Shown: positions 14,772 through 26,081 of the stretch, one piece after another
Position numbering within the stretch: the first letter of the stretch is position 1
Layout: each line of letters begins with the position of its first letter
Assembly: GCA_010094045.1 (NCBI GenBank)
Contig: ML986604.1
Coordinates: 129,512-193,511, forward strand
Direction of reading: 5' to 3'
Source of the DNA: Lojkania enalia
Lineage: Eukaryota > Ascomycota > Dothideomycetes > Pleosporales
DNA length: 64,000 bases
Notes under the pieces: generated by a model
The model's input: only the letters and a program-made list of their open reading frames with translations
Told to the model about the DNA's origin: nothing
Databases searched by the model: none
Made by a program: the position numbers and the translations under genes

Positions 14772-17527
14772 CTAGACCAAGTCTTTTGCTGTTTTTACCC
14801 AAAGCAAGTCGATTTCTCGCTGTTTTAGGTTCCTAGTCTTCAAGGTCTCGTGTGCGGTATCCTTTAGATGATTAAGGATCTTCTTTTCCTCTCTTTGTTT
14901 CTTTTTGTTCTTTGTAGCTTTCACTTTAACATTTTGATCCTGTACTGCGCGCTTTGCGATATTTTGCTTTTCGTCGAGCCTTCTCAACTGGGTTTTAAGG
15001 TCCTGCTCCTTTTGCTGTTTCTTTTCTTTCTGCTTTGATGTTTCTTTTTTTTCTTTGGCTTCCAATTGCTTAAAGTTATCCCTCAAGTTCTTCAATTCAT
15101 CGTTCAGCGCTTTCTCAGCAATCTCAATACTATCGCTAAGCCATTTCTTACCCTTTGTTTCCATTTTCTTGAGATGTGCCTTGATGTACTCAATCCACAA
15201 TGATTCAAGATCATACTTTTGATTTGTGAGATGTTCGACGTTCGAAAACTCGATTCTAACATATTTTATAGTGTGTCTGAGTCTTTTCTTGATTTCATTG
15301 TCCCCTAAATAACTGAAAACGGCAAGTGTCTTGAAGTACGATCAGCGCTAGCTCTCATCAGAATGGCACAGCAACTTACTGCTCGAAGAGGTGACAAGAA
15401 TGTATTCGTAGCAAGTGCTCCTATGACTGCGTCTTCGGCATTTTGCTTGAATTTGTTGTCATCCATTGGACTACTTAAAGACCAAATTCTCTGTTTGAAT
15501 CCGTTAATTACCTGGTCACAAAGGACGAACTCTGCTCTGTTCTTGTTCGACCCAAGAGCTTGAAAAATGAGTTTGTTAAGAGTGTTAGTCCTCTCAAATT
15601 TATCCAGCTGTTGACCAGATACAGGCTTGGCTCTTTTATTCCAAGCCTCCCTGTCCAGCTCTACATTCCACCAGTTCTGGAAAAAACCCTGAGGGACTGC
15701 TTGTGACAATTCTCCATGTGTCACTGCTTTGATGAATCCTATCACAGTTTGGAGCTTTTTTTTTTTTTTCTTTTTTAGCTAATTTTTAGACCGCAAGTAG
15801 GACTTCCCTTACCTCAACGATGTGTTCAACGACCCAATTATGATTCTTCCCTGGCTTAATATACTTGTCATTCACAGCGTAGTCATCCAGATTCGGCGAT
15901 GCGAAATTGTAAGCGTGGGGTGTGAGTTTTTTGCCGTCTCTGGTCTCAAAAAGCCTCCCTGGTCTTGGATAATCTAATGCTTCGACTTTTATAAAGATAT
16001 CCGGGTCGGTTCCAATCTGAGCCTGGTATTCTCGGCCGCGTTTCTCAAGAACAAATCTTCGTGTCAGATCTGCCGCATTAACGACTGGTTCTGATGCATT
16101 CACCACCGGCGCCTCTCCATCGATTTCTATATCCTCTTCAACGCCCTCAAAGTCTTCGAATGTACCGTAGCAGTCAACGCCCGGTAGGTCGCAGACATCG
16201 ACTGCAATAGTAGGGCGGGGGACTTCGGAGAATATGGTAGTAAAACTAGAAATAGGAGACGAAGAGGAGGGAGTGGATTGTGCTGTCGTGTGTGAACTAG
16301 TTGAAGACAATTTGAATGTGCTTGATACTTTACTTGAAGGAATATTGCTCGTAGATGCTGGCTGTGATGTCTGTTTGTCTGGAGATCGGGAAGACTTTGG
16401 AGTCTCAGACTTGGGTGTATCTGATTGCGGCTGGTTTGATTGATTTGGGGCATCCGGTTGATTAGATGGTTTTGGTTGATCCTGATCATTGCCTCCATCA
16501 GATCCTGGCCTCCTCTTACTTCCCCTTTTAATCCTAGCGGGAGGAGACCAATCCACCACTTCATCCGGCACTCCTAGCAATGAGGCAAAAGAGTTAAATA
16601 AATCGTCGAAGCTAAAGGGCGAAGGTACTCCACAGATGTTCTGTGAAAAGGCGTCAGTAAGTCCACCTACTCCCCAATCGGCAAATGCTGCTGCAGCGTC
16701 TTTGGCTTCGTAGGCATATTCGAAAGTCTTTGCAGCCTGAACTGCGGTTTCTGTGGGAAATCAATACTAGCAGCCTCTAAGGAAATGCTAAAGGACTCAC
16801 TCATCCCAATATTGATGCCCTGACCCGGGCCAGGGAGTAGCATTGACCCGAACTCAACAACCATTCCTATCGCGCTGACCCAAACAGCGCATGTCAACTA
16901 CTTAGCATTAGCAAAATCGCCCACAGAGGACATTTGTGACATACCCTGCCCGCTACGATCAATGAGTCCATGAAGAAATCTGCGAACTCATTGACTATCG
17001 TCAAATCACAATTACAGGTACCCGGTTTGACTTGTATTCTACCTATATTTAGGTATCAGCATACAAGGCGGAAAGTCTCCAGTTCAGCTCTTACCCTCGT
17101 TTCTTTCGCCGTTTCCGTAAAAATTCTCATATTCAGCGTCCGAATCCCCAATACAGCTCCAGGAATTGTCTATCGGACATGGTGGACAGGTGTTAACTAA
17201 AACAGATGTGTAACAGTGTTCTTCTGGATCATGGCATGGGGTTTGTCTCTCATCACCACATATATGCTTGCATTGCTCAAATGCACTTTGTTGTCGCCCA
17301 ACATCTCCTTTAAATACAATACACTGTTGGTCGTTTTTCCACTCTTGAATCGTCGCATAATGAGGATCATCCCACACGCCAGTTGGATTGGCATAAGCAG
17401 TCTGGCTTGTAGAAGTGGGATTGTTGGCAGTTCCACTTGCGGGCGGTTGTTCGTGCGGTACCACTGCTGCACAACTCAAAGAAGAACTAAGCTCTAACAG
17501 TAAGAAAGAATACAAAAATGTTCTCAT
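14772..17527 (-). CDS. Secreted killer-toxin-like chitinase C-terminal module, no GH18 domain
   Basis: Exons (minus): 17527-17095, 17042-16945, 16897-16801, 16750-15813, 15754-15380, 15329-14772; 832 residues. A signal peptide (about 1-20) is followed by a Cys-rich stretch (about 60-135). From about 155 on the order of elements matches the region downstream of the catalytic domain in large fungal class V, killer-toxin alpha/beta-like chitinases: a Cys-containing helical block, LLPG and AVQAAKTFEYAY, then VDWSPPARI, a Ser/Thr/Pro/Gln linker (about 270-350), VEHIVE, ALGSNKNRAEF, LSPLRA and VFSYLGD. The end is a Lys/Glu-rich coiled coil (about 690-832). No LysM, chitin-binding or GH18 motif (DxxDxDxE) occurs, and the signal peptide shows the protein is not a fragment of a longer upstream gene. 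Role unknown; secretion is inferred. The intron before exon 5 ends in an A-run instead of a pyrimidine tract. Confidence 0.8.
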
Positions 17528-18928
17528 AACGAATTGAGATTAAAGACTGGATTAAGAGGACAAATGATGAATAGTATTGCTCTTAACAGATTCTAAGGAG
17601 AGGTTTTGCTGACATCTCAAGACATAGTAACTATCTCCAGGCCGGGTATATATACTACAGAGTCATCTGAACACATTGAAGTATACTAACTGAATTCTAT
17701 GTAGATATATCATCGCCGTACCCACGCCGCTATCAAAGTCCGACAACTTCCACTATAGAAAGGTTTCGGTCTTTTTTTAGCTCCATAGCTAAATCCATTT
17801 CGACAGGTATCCCTATTCCGATAGGACGGGATTGACAAGTAATCCAGATGGATGGCGCTTACTTGGTGAGAGGCCAAAGCCGCGAATGCGGCGTAGTTGT
17901 TTTGTGAGCATTGGTGCGCCATGGCGGCGTAGTTGTTTCATAAGGACTGATACGCCATGACGGCGTAGCTTTTCAATGACAAGTTGGTATTAAATTAAAT
18001 GCTCAGCCCTGTGAAATGCCTTCCTTTAGGTTACCTACTTTTTGTTGATGGCACGTTTGTACGCGACAATTATCATGTTATAAATAGGCGGCGTAATTTA
18101 GAAAGAAAAGATACGTAGCGTTTGAAAGTAGCATTATATACCACATAGATATAATAATAAAAATCCCTTCGATTGATTCAACTACATTTCACATTGCTAT
18201 ACGTACTCAATGATTCAGTCATCGATATTTCAAAAAAGGCTCCAAAATCTAAGATGATCAGCAGTAATAAGGATAGAGCGACCAGGAAGTATCAAGGTGT
18301 TAAAAACTGCGCTAGCTATGTAGGATGCCGTTCGGCTCATAACTATGAAGAGCAAAAAGCTAATTGGTTACTGCTTTAGAAGAACCGCCATATATCACGG
18401 TAAAACTAGTTCTATATTATATATAGGGTTATATACTAGTAGATCTAGCTCCCTTGTATTTAGACTATTGAAATTGAAACTCTATTTTAGAGCTGGTAAA
18501 TCTCGAATTCGGAAGGGTGAAGGGAGAGGATGTAGGGGACTAGCCCCTTTGAGCCGTTAGCATCCTAATGTCCGACTAATAAGATATTCAAGTTAGAGAA
18601 AACGTTCGGTTCTAAGCTCTAGTGTGCATTAGAATAATTCCTTACTGTTCGCTTTATAAGGGGGAGGTGTGCGCTACACATTAGGCTCGAGCTGCCTTAC
18701 ATTATAGATCAGGTGGATTCAGCGGAGATGAACGCCATGGTACTACATGAATAATTTAAATTTCGTCAATTCTTCATTTACTCTTTTGAGCATGACGGAT
18801 ATTCATTGTTCCGGTAAGCACTTGCTACGTTCTACCCAACTCGCATCATAATTACGTGCTCTAGATTAAGAATGGAAATAGGTTTTTGAGTCTCGTTCTA
18901 GTCTAATATAAACCTTTCTAGCGATCTC
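17528..18928. other. AT-rich intergenic region
   Basis: Promoter of the secreted protein (about 17.53-17.7 kb) followed by low-GC sequence with no gene. Contains the 36-nt repeats described separately, another GGCGGCGTAAT at 18088-18098 and TA-rich stretches around 18.4 kb. Small open frames are not supported. Confidence 0.5.
17880..17985. repeat. Three-copy 36-nt tandem repeat with CGGCGTAG core
   Basis: The core CGGCGTAG begins at 17889, 17925 and 17961, exactly 36 nt apart. The first two copies share GCGGCGTAGTTGTTT and all share a following block ending in GCGCCATG or ACGCCATG. Related single cores are at 18088 and, beyond the gene, at 14162. Confidence 0.85.
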
Positions 18929-20946
18929 TCACGATTGAATTACGTCGCCTGACGTCCTGTCGGTGTCCATTCTTTTCTCCTCATCGAATCCTAAGCCATT
19001 CTCCGTTCTTGCTTTCGTTGCTTGAATTCCGTTATGTTCTCCCACAGTGGTCTCTTCATGGTTTGTTTCCGAATTTTCTGGTGCAAATTTCTTCTTCATG
19101 AACTCGTTCTCCTCTTTTCTTATCGGCTTGGCTCCAAAGATACCAGCGCGCTTACGGACGACTGCCGACAATATGGTAATCAAAAACAGAAAACAGGAGA
19201 ATGCCAGCATAACCTGGAACTGTAAGTTATAGCTGCGCCCAAAAACTTCGCCTATCCTTAACTGAATCTCAGGAGGAAGAGTTTTGACAGCAACCGTGGA
19301 GTCTTCGACAGCCATAATCTGCTCTGGATTTAGGAAATCTGGAAGTTCTTTTCGTAATTTCGAGTGGTGGAGTGCAGAGCATATCGCAACAGCCACAGCA
19401 CCACCGAGTGTTCGCACCATGTTGAGCGCTCCGGTGCCGACAGAAATATCCCGCTCTCCGACACTTGTTGCGAGCAGGTAATATAATGGCGGGGTCGCAA
19501 ATCCCAAGCCGAAACCTGTTACAACCTCATAACCATATGTTGCAGCTGAAAAGCCGACGTGAACGGGAAGGCCGCTGAGCAAGCCTATACCGACACATAT
19601 GAAGGCTGCACCTATTATTAAACAATATTCCCCTGCAAGTCTCTTTCCTATGACTACTCCTGTGATCATAGCTCCAACCGGGGTGAGTAAGGAAAGCGGG
19701 AGCAAAAGAATGCCAGCTTTCTCCGCGCTCTTATTATTCACGGCTTGAAAGCGCTGAGGTAGTTGGATAATTGCGACGTAGAATGGCATTCCGATAAGGA
19801 ACATTGTCCTACGAACCGATCATTGGCGCAAAACGCAAGTATTGAGAGGGGAGGCTTACGAAAGCAACAATGCCATATGTGGATTCGTAATGAATCTAAT
19901 CGGGAATATCGCTTCTTTCTTCGTCCGATATGTAATCCAAGCCTCGTAGAATCCGAACACAATTAGAGCCACGATACCAGCAACAAGTGTTCCGATTATG
20001 ACCTCGCTGTTCCACTCATAATGTATGCCGCCTTCTTGGAGACCGAAGAGGAGTGGAATGGGCCAGCAGACTGAAAGAAACCCTCCGATGATGTCAAAAC
20101 CCTTCAAACGCTCCTTGATAGATTTACCATCCGCCAGGCCAGGCATAGAGAAGAATAGAAGCACCGCAGCTGCGGCGACTATAGGCCCGCTACGTGACTA
20201 GTGAGCAGGTGCTGGACAAAATATAATTAATAGCTTACTTAATCCAGAAAATCCACCTCCAGGTCGTATGATCTGCGATGACGCCTCCAAGGATCGGTCC
20301 GAGCAGATTTGCCAGCGCAAATACTGAGCTAATGATGCCAGAGTAGAAGCCCAATTTCTCAGGAGTAATAATCTTCATCAGTGTGACAAAAACCAGGGAA
20401 TAGAGACCCGAGCCTCCAATACCTTGGAAAGCACGGAAAACTATCCTATTATTGTCAATGTTCTTCAATATTCAAATGGCTGTTCTTCCATACAACTGTA
20501 CCATAGTTTGAGCGCCTCCACAGGCCATCGAGAATATCAGGAACCATATATTGCAAAACAGTAGAATAGCTTTGACGCCTAATACATCACTAAACTTAGC
20601 GCAGATCATCAGGAATGCTACATTGTTGTGAGCTACAACTAGTGCGTTAATTTGGGAAACATACAATTATATGTAATTAGGTATGTGGTAATAAGCCATG
20701 TGGCTTGGTCTAGCGCGGTGAATCCACTCGATATTTTCATGAGCGCAGTGGTAATGATGGTAGTATCCATCGCGGACATGAACAGACAAAGCCATAATCT
20801 GTGACGAGTCAATAGATTGGTTACCTGGGCGAATAATGTGTCTACCCGGCAATTATAATGTGTAGTCTACCCGTCGAAAGGTTCGAGACAACCTCCTGCT
20901 CGTCGCTCGCTCCAATTCCTTCAGACTCAGCTTCGTCGTTAGCCAT
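18929..20946 (-). CDS. 14-TM MFS drug exporter (DHA2 family)
   Basis: Proton-driven efflux pump of the plasma membrane. Exons (minus): 20946-20846, 20798-20665, 20617-20494, 20445-20239, 20189-19860, 19808-18929; 591 residues with about fourteen membrane segments. Motifs: SAMDTTIITTAL in TM1, QATWLITTYLIT in TM2, CAKFSDVLGVK in the first loop, RAFQGIGGSGLYS in TM4 and the antiporter motif [23 protein letters not shown] in TM5. The tail after the last TM is polar. All five introns are 47-51 nt. DHA2 members export drugs, mycotoxins or siderophores; the substrate is unknown. It is transcribed in the same direction as the secreted chitinase-like protein 1.4 kb downstream, but nothing shows co-regulation. 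Confidence 0.93.
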
Positions 20947-21965
20947 AATATGATAAGGATAATTAAGAGAGCGATAGATCAAACGGTATTACGATTAGCC
21001 TCATATACATGAATACGTCGTGGGGTGGCAAAGTGTTGTGGCCTGACAGGAAAGGCAGGAGTGAGGAACTCGCAGACGATAGAATACCGTGGTCAACTAA
21101 CCATATACGAAACCCATGTTGCAGCCTTTCTCACCATTCCTAATTGATGCATTGTTTGCGAAGCTCGATCCTTCCGCACGTGACTCTCGTTAAATATTCC
21201 CAATCCAATGAACCAAGAATGGCGCGGTTTAGCCCAGCGTAACGGGCATCCGGCATCGTCTCGGCGCCGATAATTCAAGTTTCCTCCGTCTCAAAATAAA
21301 CTCTCTTGTGTGAAGGCTCGAGAGAGCTACACAAGCACAATTCCGCATTCTAGTTAGCATCTGATTAGCATGGCACATTTTATTTCTATTGGAGTTTTTA
21401 ACGACTTCGTATTAATGATCACCGTGTAAGCATGCCGTGACAAGAGTTAAGTCTAGTACCAACACCTTTCAAGACGATGGCTACCATTACGGTAAGCGAA
21501 TGAAAATAACTATCTGTAGATACTAGCTCTACCGAGAGTAAACCTATGATTATCCGTTGGCCGCAAGAGGTGTTTAGAACCAGACTTAACCCCGCTAGGC
21601 CTATGTCTCAATACATTTCGCACTGTAGGTGAGATGGACATGAACGATGATAATAGGCATGGCACAGGCGAAGAACCCTGGCTCAATATAGGAGATGGTG
21701 GTTTGTATATTTCGTTATCGCGTCTTTTTTTGATTTTACGTGTTGACAGTGAAAGCGTGTCGTCACAAGCTCGCACCTTCCACAACCAAACGCCCCACAC
21801 GCACCTTCCACTTTGACCCTTCCCTCCCCCATGACTCAAGTCTTACTGTTATAATCCTCTCTGTCATCTGCCTTCTCTCTTTCTACTTCTTTGTTCTCGT
21901 ATCATTCTGTCCTTTTGGCTCAACAGTTTGTCCTGTGCTGCACGCCCTGCATGCCCTGCACGGTC
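20947..21965. other. Divergent intergenic region
   Basis: Separates the MFS exporter (minus) from the large single-exon gene (plus), so it holds both promoters. The right end from about 21780 is C- and CT-rich, which is typical just before fungal starts. Nothing else seen. Confidence 0.5.
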
Positions 21966-24900
21966 ATGTCTGCCCATCAGTTCGAAGCTGCGCTCAAAGA
22001 GGTGGACAATGTCTATTCGAACAGCAGGCTGTATCAACTGACTGCCCACACGAAGGCAGCAACCAGTAGCGCTTCTCTCTCTTTAGCGGCCGAGAAGTAT
22101 GTTCGAGCATTCTCCGACAATACGACCTCGGTCACTAGACGCCGCTGGGTCGGACTTGCTCTACGAAGGATGATTCATTGTGCTCCATCAGTCCTCAACT
22201 CTCTCAAAACGAAGCAGAGTAGTCTATCTCGCCTCGGAGAAGTGATACTCGGAGCGACGGAGATGGAGGAGACAAAGATAGTGGCCGGATTGATCATACG
22301 AGAGGCTATGACCTGTGGCATCGATTTCCCCATCTTCTGGGCTTCTGAGAAAATACCCAACAATGCGCCTTTCTTCCCCAAGACCTCGGGCCCAAAGTGG
22401 ATGGCGGAGTTCCAGCAATACCTTGATGAGCTAGTCAAGCTACGCGTCGCAGCATACCATGGCAACCCCGTCGTGTTATATGCCATTTCCTTATACGCAT
22501 CCGATGATTTCAAATGGAGAGACTCGGACACGGGCGTCGTGACAGTTCTCATTCAGGGTAGATCATTCACGCTCATCACCCCAGAGTCGCCAGGTCGAGA
22601 TCCCACCTGGGTAGATATTCCTCTCCAAAACATTCGCGACTTTCGACGCAAAAAGTCGGCTCTGCACGATTCTCAGTCGAGAGACACTGAATATGAACCT
22701 TGGGACCTTGTGCTAGCATTAGAATCGGCTACGTCGACGTATTATGTCAACACAACCGAGCATACTGGGGAAACATTCACGATCCTTTTCACGAACCGCC
22801 AAGACACACTTGACTGTGAAAGTTGCCTTCGAGAAGTCATGGCACTATGTACGCATGAATCCACAACCTCAAAACCTAAAATGTGCAGTACTCAGGTTCT
22901 CGATATTAGTCGCTCCGACGAGGACGCTGAACGAAAGAGCTCTCCAGAGAAACAACTAATCGATAGCCACTCATCGAATCCGGCGATAGATAAACACAGA
23001 AAGATCAAGGTAGAACCAGGTGTTTCCGCAGGCCAAGCAATGTCTCGTAAGGCGGAGTCGATAGTAGACATAGTCGAAATATCAAGTCACCGCGATAGCG
23101 ATTCTGACGCAGATTATACGCCAGAGCCGGATGCAAATATGGATATTGCTAAGTCTTGTAAAGCCTCCAGTCCTGTATCGTCCTTCCCAGCTCTTGAATC
23201 CGCGGTCAATGAAGCTGATCAGCAGAAGGGTAACCAACACGATCATTCCGGGCTCGATGACTCAACTCGAAATCAACAATCGAGATATACTCAACGAAAT
23301 TCGGCTCCTGGGACACTTTCCCCTACTCAGAAAGCAGCCCAGATAAGCAAGCCCAGCGGAGTCCAGGTAGACTCAGCTCGCAGAGCACTGCCATCGATTA
23401 GGAAACCGAATCGAACGAGCAACGCGAATGGATCCGATAAAATTATAGCTCCAGATGAATTTGAATTTCCGGAGGAATCTCCACAAGTGAAACGACCTTT
23501 AGCAGAGTCAAAGAAACAGCTACCATATACGAAGTTAAACTCAGCTGCCGCTGCGCCTCGCATCACCCATAAATCTGCTGCTACAGCGAAACCAATAGGC
23601 CCGAAGCCGAAGCCAAAGCTGTCGCAAAATCTGGAAGTAGACAATGCTGAGGAGGATGAAGACCCAATCAGTTTCTGGGATCCAAACCTTTCGGTAAAAT
23701 TGAAAAACCGTAGCGAAATCGAACGGACTACAGAATCAATAGCATCGACAGTAAACAGAACAGAGCGACTAGAACAATCGAAAGTTGGCTCAAGACCACC
23801 AGGGCTACCAAAAGTATTAAAGAACGCAGAGCAGAAATTTGAATCGGAAGCGGCCGCTGTCAATGGAGACGTTTTTACCATACCCTTGGACAAGGAACAG
23901 AAGAGAAAGCCACGGACTAAGCGCGTGGCGGCTAAAACAGTAAATTATAATGAAGACGAGGGGTCACAATACGGTAGCTCTGAATCAGAGTACATGGAAA
24001 CCACGAAGAAAGAAAAGAAGAGCCGTGTGTCCTCCAAACAGGTCAAACAACAGAGGGTGGGTAGGCCAAATAAAATCGAAAAATCGTCAGGTGCAAAAAG
24101 CAAACTAAGGAGTAGGAAAGCTCTTGAATCCAAGGCCTTGATTCGAACTATCTCTCCAGTGAGACATCCTGTTGTATCCAGACTCTCCAGAGCTCAGCGA
24201 TCTATTCAGACCATCTCTAAGACTCTGGACTCGGATGTTGGCCGAGCAAGCACTCAAGAAGCATATGACGCAGAGAGGACTCTCAAAGCAACTCCGTCGG
24301 AGAAGATGAGTGTCATGGAGCATCATGCGCTGACGAATACAGTACCATCATCACAGCATGGGCTGAATGCCGCCGTAGAGGCTGGGCATCACGGATTTGA
24401 CCTTGTCCATGAGGACGACCTAGATGTCCAATTGCCTCAACATCCTTCAAGTCCACCAGTTCCCGCAATTTTAGAGACAAAACCAACGTTCCGGCGCCAG
24501 AATCGTGATCAAAATGCTGTTGCACATTGTACTCCTATAAGCCAAGCGATTGAAATTGCGCCACAGAAGCCGAAGTCCCTATCTCAACGGAAGCGGGCAG
24601 CGGAATCCTCATCTCCATCAACGCCGGAGCTAAAGCGGGTCAAACGATTGCTACCAACCAACCATTCTCAACCTCACGTCATTGATACCTCTTCTGAAGC
24701 ATCGTGGTTAAGCACCAACCACGTCCGCATTATGGAAGAACCAAGCAGTCCCTGCGATGATGCCAGGCGCGCACGGCATACGCGTCATTCTACCAGTCAC
24801 CGTGTATCCGGCTTGACACACAATTATTTAACCCCCAAACTTAACCAAGGGGACATATCTCATGGGACAACAACGTGTTTAGGGAACAAAGACCCTCAAA

Positions 24901-26081
24901 CGCAGTCTCCGAAGGAACTAGTTAGAGGACAGAAAACAGGGCCTCAACTTCTCAATAGGAGCCTATCTTGGGGCTCATCAAACGCGGAGTTGCTTTCCAG
25001 CAACAGCAAGCCTATTCCAGCTTCTCCGCATGCAGATTCTACGGCAATATCAGGCCATAGAGATATCATTCAAGTGCAGCTGGAAAAAGACATTGGAGAG
25101 TACGAAACGGCGAAAAGTGATCCTTTCAATCGACGCCGACAAATAAAAGCTCCAGCAACGGCATTTACCCGACGCTTGACCGAAGACTCGAATTTTTATG
25201 ATGATCTGGAGATTGTAGCAAATTTTTTGCCGGCCAAAGCATCAGAAAAGGCTAATGAACAGGGATCTATAAGAGTCTTCCGTGTAGAAGACCGCGGTTG
25301 CAGTGCTTCGGATGCTACTATGGTTCCAGCTCAGACTTGTCATTTGGAGACTCGAGGCCCCGTCAAAGCCGGCAAAAGCAATAAGCCTCGCCAGGCACTA
25401 TACCCAGAGCCTTTAGAGCCACGGCAACGTTCGAAGCTCCCTATGAAGACAATATTCAACCAGGGTGAATCCCTTTTTCATGCGCCACAACGGCCCGCAG
25501 AAGAGAGAATTCACCGAGGATTCCACAACAATTTGAAGAACGACATCGATATGGAAGGCGACGAAACCCTGGTTACTAATGAGGAAGCACCTCCCAAAAA
25601 TCCGAAACCTCCGCCCGTCAACCATCCTCCATCTTCCCCAGGAAGTGACCCATCGAGCAGCCATAGCTCTACCTCTGCCAAATCGGAGTCAGATATTGAA
25701 CCAGATTCCTCGATACCAACCGATGAAGCGGAGGATATGGAATGGGAGCAAAGCCTCCAGCCACACCAACGAGCCATTCATGACCAGCTTATTCGCGTAT
25801 CAAAACGTGTGGTGCGCCACGTTGTCGATAAAGAAACGGCGCTTAAGGATATCATTGATATGTATGAGACGGATGGCCTGCATATGATTAACGAGCTTGC
25901 GGATCGCCATAGCGCAGAGTCAAAGGCCACATTTCGGGACATTGATAAAAAGAAAGTTAAGATGAAGACCGAGTTTGACAAATTGGCGAGGCGGCTGAGC
26001 AAGCAGCGAAAGCGATTCAGTAGTCAGGCTCAGTCAAGTGAGCAGGGGGTGAAGAAGAGCAATGAGGCTATCACGGCCTAG
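21966..26081 (+). CDS. Large protein with ARM-like plus PH-like N-terminus and C-terminal coiled coil; candidate meiotic axis protein
   Basis: Single exon, 1371 residues from the ATG at 21966; an ATG 75 nt upstream is in frame but its extra residues are hydrophobic/Cys-rich and look like 5' UTR. Residues about 1-180 are helical with repeats suggestive of armadillo-like folding (AAEKYVRAF, RRWVGLALRRM, KIVAGLIIREA). Residues about 190-310 look like a beta-rich PH-type fold (VVTVLIQGRSFTLI, WVDIPLQNIRDF, DLVLALES, ETFTILFTNRQDTLDCES). Then about 900 residues are low-complexity, Ser/Lys/Glu-rich and likely disordered, with basic patches such as KRKPRTKRVAAK. The last 120 residues form a charged coiled coil (VDKETALKDIIDMYE onward). 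This order is the known plan of Red1/Rec10/SYCP2/ASY3. No enzyme motif is present. Assignment rests on architecture only. Confidence 0.6.
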   Translation: MSAHQFEAALKEVDNVYSNSRLYQLTAHTKAATSSASLSLAAEKYVRAFSDNTTSVTRRRWVGLALRRMIHCAPSVLNSLKTKQSSLSRLGEVILGATEMEETKIVAGLIIREAMTCGIDFPIFWASEKIPNNAPFFPKTSGPKWMAEFQQYLDELVKLRVAAYHGNPVVLYAISLYASDDFKWRDSDTGVVTVLIQGRSFTLITPESPGRDPTWVDIPLQNIRDFRRKKSALHDSQSRDTEYEPWDLVLALESATSTYYVNTTEHTGETFTILFTNRQDTLDCESCLREVMALCTHESTTSKPKMCSTQVLDISRSDEDAERKSSPEKQLIDSHSSNPAIDKHRKIKVEPGVSAGQAMSRKAESIVDIVEISSHRDSDSDADYTPEPDANMDIAKSCKASSPVSSFPALESAVNEADQQKGNQHDHSGLDDSTRNQQSRYTQRNSAPGTLSPTQKAAQISKPSGVQVDSARRALPSIRKPNRTSNANGSDKIIAPDEFEFPEESPQVKRPLAESKKQLPYTKLNSAAAAPRITHKSAATAKPIGPKPKPKLSQNLEVDNAEEDEDPISFWDPNLSVKLKNRSEIERTTESIASTVNRTERLEQSKVGSRPPGLPKVLKNAEQKFESEAAAVNGDVFTIPLDKEQKRKPRTKRVAAKTVNYNEDEGSQYGSSESEYMETTKKEKKSRVSSKQVKQQRVGRPNKIEKSSGAKSKLRSRKALESKALIRTISPVRHPVVSRLSRAQRSIQTISKTLDSDVGRASTQEAYDAERTLKATPSEKMSVMEHHALTNTVPSSQHGLNAAVEAGHHGFDLVHEDDLDVQLPQHPSSPPVPAILETKPTFRRQNRDQNAVAHCTPISQAIEIAPQKPKSLSQRKRAAESSSPSTPELKRVKRLLPTNHSQPHVIDTSSEASWLSTNHVRIMEEPSSPCDDARRARHTRHSTSHRVSGLTHNYLTPKLNQGDISHGTTTCLGNKDPQTQSPKELVRGQKTGPQLLNRSLSWGSSNAELLSSNSKPIPASPHADSTAISGHRDIIQVQLEKDIGEYETAKSDPFNRRRQIKAPATAFTRRLTEDSNFYDDLEIVANFLPAKASEKANEQGSIRVFRVEDRGCSASDATMVPAQTCHLETRGPVKAGKSNKPRQALYPEPLEPRQRSKLPMKTIFNQGESLFHAPQRPAEERIHRGFHNNLKNDIDMEGDETLVTNEEAPPKNPKPPPVNHPPSSPGSDPSSSHSSTSAKSESDIEPDSSIPTDEAEDMEWEQSLQPHQRAIHDQLIRVSKRVVRHVVDKETALKDIIDMYETDGLHMINELADRHSAESKATFRDIDKKKVKMKTEFDKLARRLSKQRKRFSSQAQSSEQGVKKSNEAITA

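Noticed and set aside
18929..20946. Secondary-metabolite cluster around the MFS exporter
   Set aside because: No polyketide synthase, NRPS, terpene cyclase or tailoring enzyme lies nearby.
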